A DNA stretch of 64,000 bases from Neodiprion pinetum (lineage: Eukaryota; Arthropoda; Insecta; Hymenoptera; Diprionidae). How positions within the stretch are numbered: the stretch's first letter is position 1; every line of letters starts with the position of its first letter. The stretch is taken from the NCBI RefSeq assembly GCF_021155775.2, contig NC_060236.1, positions 17,844,519-17,908,518 on the forward strand, read 5' to 3'. Of the stretch, positions 23,226-33,620 are shown piece after piece. A program made the translations under genes and the position numbers. The notes under the pieces are model-generated. The model did no database searches. It saw only the letters and a list, made by a program, of their open reading frames with translations, and was not told the origin of the DNA.

Positions 23226-24883
23226 ACTTCTCGCAAAAATTAAGGGAACAACAAAATTTTCGCAATTTTTTGGTGATTTTCAACAGGCTGTATTTCAGTG
23301 AAAAATGGTCGTGCAAGAAATAAAAAAACAAAGCTTTTGAAGCTTGAAGACTCTAGTTTTTGAATTTTTTGGTTAAAAATTTTTCGAAGCACTATTAGCC
23401 ATGCAATCCTTGGATACAGCACGAAGAAAAAATTTTCAAAATTTTTTACGTTTTTTCTTTCGCTCTACGGGCATGGAAAAATTTTTCCGAGCTAAACCAA
23501 TGCATAGGTCGCAAAGCCTGTTTATTCAGCTTCAAGATGCTTTTTTTTAAACCTCGATACGACCATTTGTTTTCGAGATATCGAATTTTGAATGCCAAAG
23601 GATCCTTTTTCACTCAACTGCCGATATCTCTGGAACTACTGGTCGCACAGCGAGCCGAAGGGCAGTTTCTTTTTCTGCAGAAAATTTCCTACAAAAATCT
23701 GTCAAGGTTAATGTCAAAAAAAATTTTTTTCCACCTGTAGCGTTAACGTGAAAAAAGAGCAAAAAAATGCTATTTTGCCTTTTTTTGGATAATTGACTGT
23801 ATCTTCGTCAATATTGGGGGGAAAGCTTAGGTTAGAAGAAAATTTTACAGCCTAATGTACCCCAAAGGTCCCCCCAAATCGGTAGATCGATCGGTTCAGC
23901 GGTTTTCCTGGACCGATTGATTGAAATTTTGAAAAAATTAAGGGAACAAGGTTTTTGGTTCTTAAAGAATTTTTGGATAATCGACTGTATCTTCGTCAAT
24001 ATTGGGGGGAAAGCTTAGGTTAGAAGAAAATTTTGCAGCCTAATGTACCCCAAAGGTCCCCCTAAATCGGTAGATTGATCGGTTCAGCGGTTTTCCTGGA
24101 CCGATTAATTGAAATTTTAAAAAAATCAATGGAACAAGGTTTTTGTTTCTTAAGGAACCTTGTTCTCTTAATTTTGTCAAAATTTCAATCAATCGGTCCA
24201 GGAAAACCGCTAAACCGATCGATCTACCGATTTGGGGGGACCTTTGGGGTACATTAGGCTGTAAAATTTTCTTCTAACCTAAGCTTTCCCCCCAATATTG
24301 ACGAAGATACAGTCAATTATCCAAAAAAAGGCAAAATGGCATTTTTTTGCTCTTTTTTCACGTTAACGCTACAGGTGGAAAAAAATTTTTTTTGACATCA
24401 ACCTTGACAGATTTTTGTAGGAAATTTTCTGCAGAAAAAGAAACTGCCCTTTGGCTCGCTGTGCGACCAGTAGTTCCAGAGATATCAGCAGTTGAGTGAA
24501 AAAGGATGCTTTGGCATTCAAAATTCGATATCTCGAAGACAAATGGTCGTATCGAGGTTTAAAAAAAAGCATCTTGAAGCTAAATAAACAGGCTATGCGA
24601 CCTATGCATTGGTTTAGCTCGGAAAAATTTTTCTATGCCCGTAGAGCGAAAGAAAAAACGTAAAAAATTTTGAAAATTTTTTCTTCGTGCTTTATCCAAG
24701 GATTGCATGGCTAATAGTGCTTCGAAAAATTTTTAACCAAAAAATTCAAAAACTAGAGTCTTCAAGCTTCAAAAGCTTTTTTTTTTTATTTTTTGTACGA
24801 CCATTTTTCACTGAAATACAGCCTGTTGAAAATCACCAAAAAATTTCGACAATTTCGTTGTTCCCTTAATTTTTGCGAGAAGT
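23226..24883. mobile_element. 1.66 kb fold-back element with about 728-base arms and 11-base flanking repeat
   Basis: Positions p and 48109-p are inverted copies from 23226 to about 23953 and from 24156 to 24883. Ends are ACTTCTCGCAAAAATTAAGG, with GTATAATATAT directly repeated at 23215-23225 and 24884-24894. The loop holds an extra direct copy of the inner arm: about 150 bases containing TTCGTCAATATTGGGGGGAA occur at 23810, at 23990, and inverted at about 24240. Frames of 60-67 residues in the two arms are mirror copies and not recognisable proteins. A 9-11 base duplication is typical of Mutator-like elements (family knowledge), but the flank is AT-repetitive. Confidence 0.85.
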
Positions 24884-24894
24884 GTATAATATAT

Positions 24895-25384
24895 ATATAT
24901 AATATATAACATCGTTTCAATTATTACAAATTTCTTGGTACAAGGAGAGACCGATGCTTTCTATTTCTTAAATTTACTCGTTATTTACATTAGTACACGT
25001 GGTCCGTGTGACTTGATACCCCTGCAGGCGTTGCTGTATATGCAGTGCGGAATACGCAATACATGTATAATCATATATAAGGCTGGAGCAGACCCCTGAC
25101 ACTTTCACAAGAAAACAACTGTTCATCAACAATCGTAATGCCTCTTCACAATTTTGGCACAATTGCCTGCGGTGTCTATTTCTCGACGACCTTCAAGGTG
25201 CAAAACTTGATGACAAAATAAAATGATTCTCGAGTTAAATTATGCGTGCTCTTTCGATAAACACCTCGTACTTATATTGCAAAATCAGTTAATTCTGCAG
25301 CCGGTTCCTGAACATTATATTGGTCACCAGATTTTTCGATTTTATTACTAGTGGAAAACAATTCTTGAACATTGGATTCACGCA
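24895..25384. other. intergenic, no gene seen
   Basis: AT-rich spacer between two elements. No supported feature. Confidence 0.5.
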
Positions 25385-26289
25385 AGAATAATTGAAATTT
25401 GAAAATGAACTGCGCATGCGCGAGTTTTATCGGCTATTCGTGCAGGCTGGCCATCCCGAGCTTTCAACTATCAAACTCTTTCTGGCAGCGATATAATTGA
25501 TACGAATTTTCGAGGTTAGAATCTCAAATAATTGAGGTAGAGACTCGGAAAGGTTTGGGAAGCATTTGTTATTGGGTCGGAAAGTTGATTCTTGAATTAA
25601 CGGTCGGAATTTAATGCTTATGCTCTTTGAAAATTCAAACGTACACATTAGACTGGACCAAAAAAATTGAATATTTTTTTTTTTGAAAAATATATTGAGA
25701 ATATCATTCAGTATGGCAAAAAAAAAAAATTTCATGAAATTTTAAGCCCTTAATATTAACTTTAAGAGGTCTATCATCGCTATTTTTAATTTTTAGTAAT
25801 AATTTGATGTTTTACGTCAGAACTGTCGAAATATTGAAGTGAAAAAATTTATGTTCACTTATCCCTTTATAAAATTAAATTCCCTACAAAAAAGGTCTGA
25901 TTATAGATTTTTGTCAGACAAGCCGTTTCCGAGTAATTAAGCTTAATAAATTGATATAATTTCTCGATTTGACTTTTTTAATTTGGAATTTCGTGACTAA
26001 CGAATCAATGAATGTATAAAAAAGATCATGACAGATTCTTAAAGGAAATTTAATGTTCTACAAAAAAGATCTCTTAATATTTTTGCCTCAATTTAATTTT
26101 TCAAAAGTTATTCTCAATTAAAATTGAAGAAAAAATTGAAATTTTTTTGGCCCAGTCTAGTACACATTTTGCGTACGTTGGCCCGCCTGCATCGCAGACA
26201 AGAATATCGCTGCGGGAAGATTTCGCCGACCAAATGACATTAAACTATTTGACGCATGCGCGGTTGATTTTCAAATTTCAAGAAATTGT
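25385..26289. mobile_element. GCGCATGCGC-family element, interrupted by a nested insertion
   Basis: Outer ends TTGAAATTTGAAAATGAACT and, inverted, CTTGAAATTTGAAAATCAAC flank GCGCATGCGC motifs. With the insertion at 25649-26159 removed, it matches, in inverted orientation, the uninterrupted relative at 37381-37766 over most of its length. Confidence 0.85.
25649..26159. mobile_element. 511-base DNA element with perfect 8-base target duplication
   Basis: Ends TAGACTGGACCAAAAAAATT and, inverted, TAGACTGGGCCAAAAAAATT. It is flanked by GTACACAT at 25641-25648 and 26160-26167. The relative at 37.5 kb has a single GTACACAT at the same place, proving the insertion boundaries. An 8-base duplication is typical of hAT or P superfamilies (family knowledge). 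It has no coding capacity, so it is non-autonomous. Confidence 0.9.
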
Positions 26290-29200
26290 CCCGGTATATT
26301 TGTTCTTATGTAGTAACTTTCCCTCTGAAGAAAAAATGAATAGGAAAATGTAGAAATTAATTCCTGTAAGTTATTATATTACATATACTGTAAAACATGC
26401 TGATGACTGTCAGGACTCTGCGAGCTCTCTCATATTTTCGAAACGAAATAGTTAGTAACTATATATAATGATAATTAAAGACATTATGTACATAATATCC
26501 AAGATAATCTTATATATTACTAAACACTATGTTATATGTGCACATAATATTATTTTAAATATATTTGTGTGCATCATACAAAACGAATTGACGTAGAAAA
26601 GAGTTTGTTTGTTTTCTCAAACAAATTTTTTTATTTACTTCAATCTACAGTGATCTAGATCCAGGATTTATAATCTTAGTTAAGATGCAATGCGACGTAA
26701 TTTCTACAGCTGGTGAAAATTAATATCTACATTATGCTTTACGCTTTTCTCATTCCCTTTCAGGGAGTTAATCATTGAATTTGTAAAGGATAAATTGTCT
26801 TGATTAGGAAAAAAACATGATCTAGTATACAAATTTGCAGGTTAGAAATTATGAGAAATCGTTTGACGGACATAAAAGTATCTCAAAATTCGGATTGTAT
26901 TTTCAAATTTCGGCAACATTTATAGCCGTGTCTAAAATACATTTTATTCCCGAATGAACCATAAAGTTAACTTTTTTGACCTCAAAAGCGGGACGAAAGT
27001 GGCATATTTTTCCTTAAAACGGATTTGCGGAAAATATGATCTCATATTTCAAATCAGCGTGAAATATGAGCCCAGTTTAAAATTCCAAATTTTCGAACAA
27101 ATATTGCGGACAGAGTTGAGTCGGAAATAAATTTCTATTCATAACACAGGAATAAAAGTCGACTTTATTCCCTGGTTACATAATATACTATTTTTCCAAT
27201 GAAGAAGAAAAGATCGGCTGGATTTGACTTTATACACTCGAGAGTCTCCCCCTTGCATAATTTTTGCAATCTGTATTCATATAGTTTATGAATGTACTGG
27301 TCGTTGAAAACAATTTCGTAGGAGGAGTAAAAATGATCGATGACCATGCACAAAAATCTGACCAATTGAAAGTAACTTGCCGTATTATAATCGTATTGAA
27401 ACGTTCAATTTCACCTATGCAATTATGCTGTGCCCAAAGCAAGTGCAGTAAAGTAATTGTAAAATCACTGCTTATCCCGATTTGCGTTCTGTTTCTACAT
27501 ATAATATTCAATTGGCTAGTTTTGCATGTGCATCATCATGAAAACCTATTCGATGTTTGTTACTCATTTATTAATTAGGTACCTGAATCTAGCTACAAAT
27601 CGACGACCTATTATTTATTTTAGTGGAATATTTGAAACTTTTTATCGAAACCTACGAGAACCTCGGGTTCCTGCGAGGCTGTACGATGCTATATTATATA
27701 AACTTGTACATATTCTAATTTCCCGTAATAATTATGTTCAGATTCAAATATGTATAGAATTATAAATGAAACAAAACGATCTTGTCTTCGCGTCGAAAAA
27801 TCTTGTTGAACAAAATCTTGCGTCTTATACTATTGTTTATAATATATAATATGTACAAAGTCTTGGAGACTAATTACTTTGTTAAATTCAACTTACGTCG
27901 TTATATGTAATTAAATCGTCTAACGCGACTGTGTGGTCGATTATTATTTTCACGCTAAATATATAAGTCGATTCTGCACAACATTTCCGTAATAAACGTA
28001 ACGTGTATGTTAATCATTGGTGTGACATGTTATTTTTTTCGATACATAAAAAACTTCAACGAAATAAACCGCTTCTGCAGTCTCTGCAAATATCCGAATC
28101 CGATGATAAAATCAGAATTGTTAGTGGAAAAATTGTTCAAAATCAACGTCACTACAGCTCCTGGAGTGCTATTTTCGACAGTCTGAATAGAACGCTACTC
28201 ACTTCGTGTTCACTATATATATTTATGTTTATAAACCAGCCAATGTTTCTGCACGTTTAACGTTTCACGATATTTCCCCATTCTTCCTAATTAAGGTCCC
28301 CTTATAACTAAGCACACTTCAAAGCCTGGTTCGACTTTCGTCACTCTCGCGAGGATTAGGAATTTACAGGTACGATCGTCTGAGTTACACTTAAGAGTAA
28401 TTCAATTTCACAACTGAAAATTGAGAGGCAACCGGTTTGTTTCGGACATTAATGCTGACTATTTAAGAAAAAAATTCTCCATTTATCCACATTAATCAAA
28501 AATCATTTTTCAATAAATCCCGCCACATGAACGTATTAGAAATTTGGGTATTGACTAGAGGTGAAATCGTTAGACTTCGCGGCCACTGAGTGTTCACGAG
28601 ATTTAATCAGTGATCACAGTACCAAAATAATACACCTAAAACTGGCGCGATTTCACTTTGTTTCTCCGCTTTTAGAAAAATTTGGTCAGTTTCTTCAAGA
28701 CACTTGTGCTACGAAATAATGATTAAAACGTAATTTATGGGCTCGAAAGTTGATGAAATTTTTGTCAGCTAAAAAAAATGACAAATATTCTTACAATCGT
28801 CAAGGTAATCGTCGATAGGATTCGTTTTCAATTCTGGTTTTTACCTCACTGTCCGAAAATAAATTAAGGCTGTGTCAAATTCGTTTTCATTCGTGGTGTG
28901 TGGTTTTGGACAGATTGTAATTGCATTATATTTTATCGAAGAAATATGATTTCAGAGAAAAATAAACCTTGAGAGTTGGTTTTAAAACAAGCGGTACTCT
29001 GTTTGACTTGGCTTATTAAGATAACCGTTATAAAGTTACCAAAATTGGTTACATATTTCCGAGGAATGAGAGCGGAGACCAGGAGTGGATTTCCTAGCAA
29101 ATTTACGATTGCGATCAGAGTAACGGCATATCATCAACTATATAAATAATGGAAAGCACACCTCGCCACACCGTGATTTTATTTTACACTACAGATGAAA

Positions 29201-29500
29201 ATTAACTTGAAGAAAAAAAAAGTAACTCGATTTTTTAAATTTCACACTTTATACCGAAAGGTCGTATAACGAAGCGTCCAACTTTATCACACAGTTAAAG
29301 ACGCCAAACTAATTCCCCCTGCGCAAAACTGTAATGAAATATATTCCATTAGTCCGAAACTCACCAAACATTGACCCCGCACTTGTCAGACGCACACTGT
29401 AATCCAGCATCGACGTATAAATTCGTACCTATCATACCCCGAGGGGCCGTTCACTTAGGAAAGTCATACATTTTACAGTTGGAACTAAAAGTCAGAAGAA
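26290..29500. other. intergenic, no gene seen
   Basis: AT-rich; open frames up to 96 residues show no domains. I see no tRNA or other RNA gene. Confidence 0.5.
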
Positions 29501-29965
29501 ACGAATTCAAATCACTTAAATGTTGTTTGAAATGACGAGGAATCATTCGAGATGACTGAAATCATTCGAAATCACTGGGAATCACTTGAAATCACAAGAC
29601 GATAAGGTCGCGATGAAATCACGCAGTAAGCGTTGGAAATCATGATACACAATTGTTCCAAGTCATGCGGTAAACGCTGAACGGTTTTAATTGACTCTTA
29701 ACACTGATGTTCATTGTTTCTACTGATTTCCATTGACATTTTGTGATTTACCAGCTTTCTGGCCTTTTTCTAACGACTCTGTTTCTGTGTAGCAGGAAAA
29801 TCACTGGAAACCGCTTACAGCACTAGGAAATCAATGAAAATCAGAGTTGACATTGGGAATCAATTGAAATCGATTGGTGTACCGAAAACAAACGAAAATC
29901 AGACCACGAGATAGAAGTCTCTAGAAATCACTTGAAATCAATGTAAACAGTGAACCGGAATAATT
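29500..29965. repeat. degenerate GAAATCAC/TTGAAATCA periodic repeat
   Basis: The word GAAATCA with variants (GGAATCA, GAAAATCA) recurs every 10-15 bases in several runs, for example ATCACTTGAAATCA and ATCATTCGAAATCAC. It resembles the blocks at 15.2 and 61.65 kb. Confidence 0.55.
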
Positions 29966-30007
29966 AATTTGATATCTGCAAGTGAATGGCTCCTCGGTAT
30001 ACTTATG

Positions 30008-30424
30008 CCGCGAGGAAACGGTAAAACTTATCGGGCCGAGTGACCGACTGCGCATGCGGACAATGATTGAACTCTACTAGACAGCGAGAATCGTACCGCA
30101 GCGATATTTACTTTTGCAAAGCAGGGTAGCCAACTTACTTGAAACGAGGCACGAGATGTGAAACTCTCCGGCGTCAAGTGGCGAATTGAAATTACGTTGT
30201 TACGACGACTTTTAGCAATAATATTCAGTGATCAGTGATCGATCAGTGACCTAGTCTATCTAAAAAAAAAAAACGAAAGAAATTCGCATCACCTACATAC
30301 GTCATCTTCACAATCCACATTTGACGCCTGAAGCTTGAGTTGGCCAGCCTGCGCGAAAAGACGACGACGCTCGCGCATGCGCGGTCGGACACTGAATTTG
30401 GTAAGTTTCACCCTTTTCTCCCGG
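30008..30424. mobile_element. GCGCATGCGC-family element just downstream of scro
   Basis: Left end CGCGAGGAAACGGTAAAACT, right end the complement of CCGGGAGAAAAGGGTGAAAC. GCGCATGCG lies near each end. Inner blocks GCCAACTTACTTGAAACGAG, TACGTTGTTACGACGA and GCTTGAGTTGGCCAGCCTGC are shared with the copy at 55.2 kb. It begins about 165 bases past the scro stop. Confidence 0.75.
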
Positions 30425-30449
30425 CGTGACGCGACGCGAGATAAGCAGC

Positions 30450-30588
30450 TGCCGCAGGAGGCAAGCAAACTTTATTAAGGACTGTCGTCGGGAATGGCGT
30501 ACCAAGTGGCTGGATCCGCGGCGAGGGCCCAAGGGCCAGCGACCTGGGGACTTGCGTAGGACGCAGCTCCCGCCGCGGATGGTGCGCA
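30450..30588 (-). other. scro: probable scro 3' UTR
   Basis: After the stop at 30589 the minus strand carries CTTAATAAAG, with the AATAAA hexamer at 30476-30471. Cleavage 15-25 bases further on would fall near 30450, giving a short 3' UTR of roughly 140 bases. A GCGCATGCGC-family element begins at about 30424, just past the predicted site. Longer UTRs that run through the element cannot be excluded. Confidence 0.5.
30471..30476 (-). terminator. candidate polyadenylation signal of scro
   Basis: A canonical AATAAA on the minus strand, about 115 bases after the scro stop codon, followed by a T/G-containing stretch. It is the first canonical signal I find after the stop. Confidence 0.5.
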
Positions 30589-30921
30589 CTACCAGGCTCT
30601 GCCCTGCAGCGGCAGGTAGGCACCGCACTGCGGCTGCTGTTGCTGCTGCATGCTCTGCTGGGCGTTCGTCCTCGTGTACGAACAGTGCTGCAGGCTCTGG
30701 CTCGAGGACATCACGTGACTCACGCCGACCACCGAGTGGTGCGAGACGACCGCGGCGTGGTGCGAGCCGTGGGGGCTCGACGCGGCCGTCATGTGGGGCG
30801 CAGGGCTCGCCAGAGCGGCGCTGGGACCGCCGCGGCTTCCCTCGTTCCCGCCCCCGCTTCCGCAGGGCTTTCCGTCCTTGACCAGAACCGGGACGGCCAC
30901 CCTTCGAGGGGAACTCGCGCT
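30589..30921 (-). CDS. scro: scarecrow/Nkx2.1-type homeobox gene, terminal coding exon (NK2-specific domain to stop)
   Basis: The exon has 110 codons plus TAG. It begins SASSPRRVAVPVLVKDGKPC, which contains the NK2-specific domain found C-terminal of the homeodomain in NK-2 proteins. This exact wording is close to vertebrate Nkx2.1, and the final GRAW resembles its GRTW end; together these are the main reason to call scarecrow rather than vnd. Between them are Gly/Ser-, Ala/Pro- and His/Ser-rich stretches and a short Gln run (QQSMQQQQQPQ), typical of activation tails. The acceptor is TTTATCGTTCCAG, with a branch-like TAACTAAT about 30 bases upstream. The exon is much more GC-rich than its surroundings. 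The long reading frames on the opposite strand here are shadows. Confidence 0.93.
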   Translation of the reverse strand, partial: SASSPRRVAVPVLVKDGKPCGSGGGNEGSRGGPSAALASPAPHMTAASSPHGSHHAAVVSHHSVVGVSHVMSSSQSLQHCSYTRTNAQQSMQQQQQPQCGAYLPLQGRAW

Positions 30922-30957
30922 CTGGAACGATAAAGACAAGTTCATTTTGATTAGTTA

Positions 30958-31328
30958 CACCGAGGGAAATTTTTAGTTCCGGTTACCGCTCAGTCCTTAA
31001 CTATTATCATTTTTTACCACGATCGAAAAATATAGTTCTAGGTAGAAAATGATAATTAGTTTTCTAGCTGTTACCGGAAAGTCTGGTATCCGTAACTATT
31101 CTTTCTCGTTACGATCACTGTTATTATATGTCCTTGTAACCGTTGCGAAAATTTAATGCTTGTGCAACAATAAATTGACGTTAAAGTCTCGTTTAACTAA
31201 AAAAGTAGAGTAAACCGAACAAACTGATTTTGTTTTTTGTATTTCCAACAATATTTAAACAGTTTTTTCAACGATACCTGATTTACTGAATATTTCTAGT
31301 TACTGTACAAATGAAATTTTTCTCAGTG
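30958..31328 (+). mobile_element. CACTGAGAGAAATTT-family element next to the last scro 3' splice site
   Basis: It starts CACCGAGGGAAATTTTTAG directly after a TA at 30956-30957 and ends TTTTTCTCAGTG. It is about 370 bases because the block GGATCGA...GCGCAAAATGG present in other copies is missing. Its edge abuts the minus-strand TAACTAAT that is the likely branch site for the terminal scro exon, 35 bases away from the exon. Confidence 0.85.
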
Positions 31329-31351
31329 TTGGTTCTGTCCACAAAACGGAG

Positions 31352-31776
31352 GCTTCGGAGAGGAAATGGTGAGAGATAGCAGGCTGAATGATTCGTCTGT
31401 TCGTGCAGGCTGACCAACCCAGAGTTTAGTTGTCAAACTCGGCTTATGGAGGTTATGTGGCAGATTCAAGTTTTTTTGGAGGTTAAACGGATCTTAAATG
31501 ATTGATGTTAGTAGGTCAAGAAGGCTTCTACACCTTTTACTGTTGACTGATTGATTACCGACTGATAACTGCAACGAGTCATCGTTACAACATAACCTCA
31601 ATTCGCCGCCTGATGCCGAAGTTTGACAGCTCATGCCTCGCTTCGAGGAAGTTGGCTACCCTGTCTTGCGGATGAAAATATTGTTGAGGCATAATTCTGT
31701 GGACCAACAGAGTTCGATTATTTTGCGCATGTACAATCTGTTGCTCACCCTGCTAACTTTCACCATTTTCTCTCAG
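31352..31776. mobile_element. GCGCATGCGC-family element in last scro intron
   Basis: Left end TCGGAGAGGAAATGGTGAGA, right end the complement of CTGAGAGAAAATGGTGAAAG followed by TA. Inner blocks GTGCAGGCTGACCAACCC, GGAGGTTATGTGGC and GAAGTTGGCTACCCTG are shared with the copy at 43.7 kb. It starts about 24 bases beyond a CACTGAGAGAAATTT-family element. Confidence 0.65.
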
Positions 31777-32989
31777 TATAATGGACTGTGTAAGCAATGG
31801 GCGAAATAGAAAACACCGATTCTGATATCTATCGGTGACGTGCGTAAGTTTAGTATATGCGTGTTGTTATAAGCCTGCATGATGAATCGACTACTCTGAA
31901 AAGAATTAATTGAAAGCGTCCGTTAATTGACTAATTAAAAGGACCCATCAAATGATTAGTCGGAAAAACGATTAATCGAAAAACATTTCTTTTGCCATGT
32001 TTACCAAAGTCAGCAAATCTTTCCGCGATGTGTGTTACATGCGTAAACACTTAGGGTATGATTACAGCTGTCATTGCTTATATATAGGTATAAATTTTTT
32101 CAACGAAACAAGACCTCAACAGCACTTTATTGACGCGCCAACATAAAATTATCGCAACAGGCACAAAAAATGTAGGCACAATAATATACACGTAACTATA
32201 CATATAGTTGGTCTGAAAAAAAATCAAATTTATAAAGAAATAACTTCAACATTACATTTCGATACATTGATTGTATTCTGTCGTTATATTAATGGCGTAA
32301 TTGGCTCGTTAATTATTGGCTTGCAAATTGAGTAAAAATTATCTTGTTCTCCAAGACACCGGAAATGATAGATGCGTGAAATGATTTCGACTTTTTAGGT
32401 ACATACAATAGTTACAATATAAGTCACGTGGTTCTAGAAGCCTTTTGAAGTTCACCACCTAACCGAGCCAATTTCTAAGAATATACCGTTGCCCATGATT
32501 CCAAAAACAGTAAAAAACTAAGTACCCGTCTCACAATAAAGCTTGGTACACAACCAGTTCAAATTAACCACGTGTAAGATCAAAAAGCTTGGATGCATGT
32601 ATTCAGCGACGCGTTGGGCCGAGTTAAGCAATGATTAGAATAAAATGTCAAGTGTTAAGAGGGGTATCAAATTTTTCTCTGCACACGAAGAAGGGAGGCT
32701 TCAGGTTAGGTATGTATGTACATACAACGAACCTATATTATATATTTCTTGGTATAAAGATCACGGCCGTTGCCAACAAACCGTGCGCTGGTTGGGATTC
32801 ATGGCAGAGCAGCGTCCCCGCAGCGAAGGAGTTTAATATGGATAAGCAACAAGGGTAAACAAGGCTTTTTTAGAAAATGCATTTCTCGGTCCAACTGGTG
32901 CTGGTATGTGTGTCCAGCAAACACGGCATCGCGACGTGACCACCTTCTCTGTCCACAGTTCCGCAAGCACGTCGACTCGCATGTGTGCA

Positions 32990-33057
32990 TGCATATATAT
33001 CTACATATTATATATATATGTATATATATATATATATTATATATATATATATAATAT
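32990..33057. repeat. AT-dinucleotide microsatellite
   Basis: About 65 bases of alternating TA/AT with small breaks. It produces Ile/Tyr-rich frames on both strands, which are artefacts. Confidence 0.9.
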
Positions 33058-33257
33058 TTCTGTACGCAACCAGTCCGCGGCGAGCAAACTCCAAGCCGTG
33101 TTATCCGAGGCGAAGGAGTTGAGGCAAGGAGAGAAGAGAGCGAGAGAAGCGCTGATGCCCGGCTACCGTCGCGACGCCATCGCCCATTCACCGATCTCCG
33201 TTCATCGGTATGCCTTACAGAAGCTTCGGCTACCTGGCCAACCACTCAGCTGTATCA

Positions 33258-33620
33258 ACATTCGGTACATGACATTCCTTTTCTATCTTTCTCAACATGC
33301 CTTGATTATTCCATACACTCTCGGCTTCGGACCCGCAGAAAGTAGGCTTACAATCGTCGCCGAAATTTTCTGCATACTAGTCTCGTTTCACCGAATCTTC
33401 TTTTACTCTTCACGTTTTTTTGGGGAAAACACTCGCGTCGGCCGGTCAATATCACGAATCTTACGATGCAGCTCTCGTCAATCTCGGTACATGACGTACG
33501 ATACTCTTGGCTTCATCAATACACGTCGTAAGCCTGATGCTTTTCGACTTTTGGGACAAAACAACCTTGCTGGCCAGTCAAATTCATGAATCATACGCTC
33601 CGGCTGTCGTCAATTTTTTG
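33258..33620 (+). repeat. diverged tandem duplication
   Basis: CGGTACATGAC at 33263 and 33485, and GCCGGTCAATATCACGAATC at 33441 against GCCAGTCAAATTCATGAATC at 33572, each followed by GCTSTCGTCAAT, show a diverged repeat with unequal spacing. The long frame crossing it has no known domain. Confidence 0.45.

Noticed and set aside
23537..24572. Two similar 67-residue frames on opposite strands
   Set aside because: They are the mirrored arms of the fold-back element and not independent genes.
25427..25735. 102-residue frame resembling another at 37436-37711
   Set aside because: The similarity comes from two copies of the same GCGCATGCGC-family element, which is noncoding.
32906..33589. 227-residue plus-strand frame, the longest here
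   Set aside because: It crosses an AT microsatellite giving Ile/Tyr repeats, then a diverged duplication; no domain, codon pattern or splice support.
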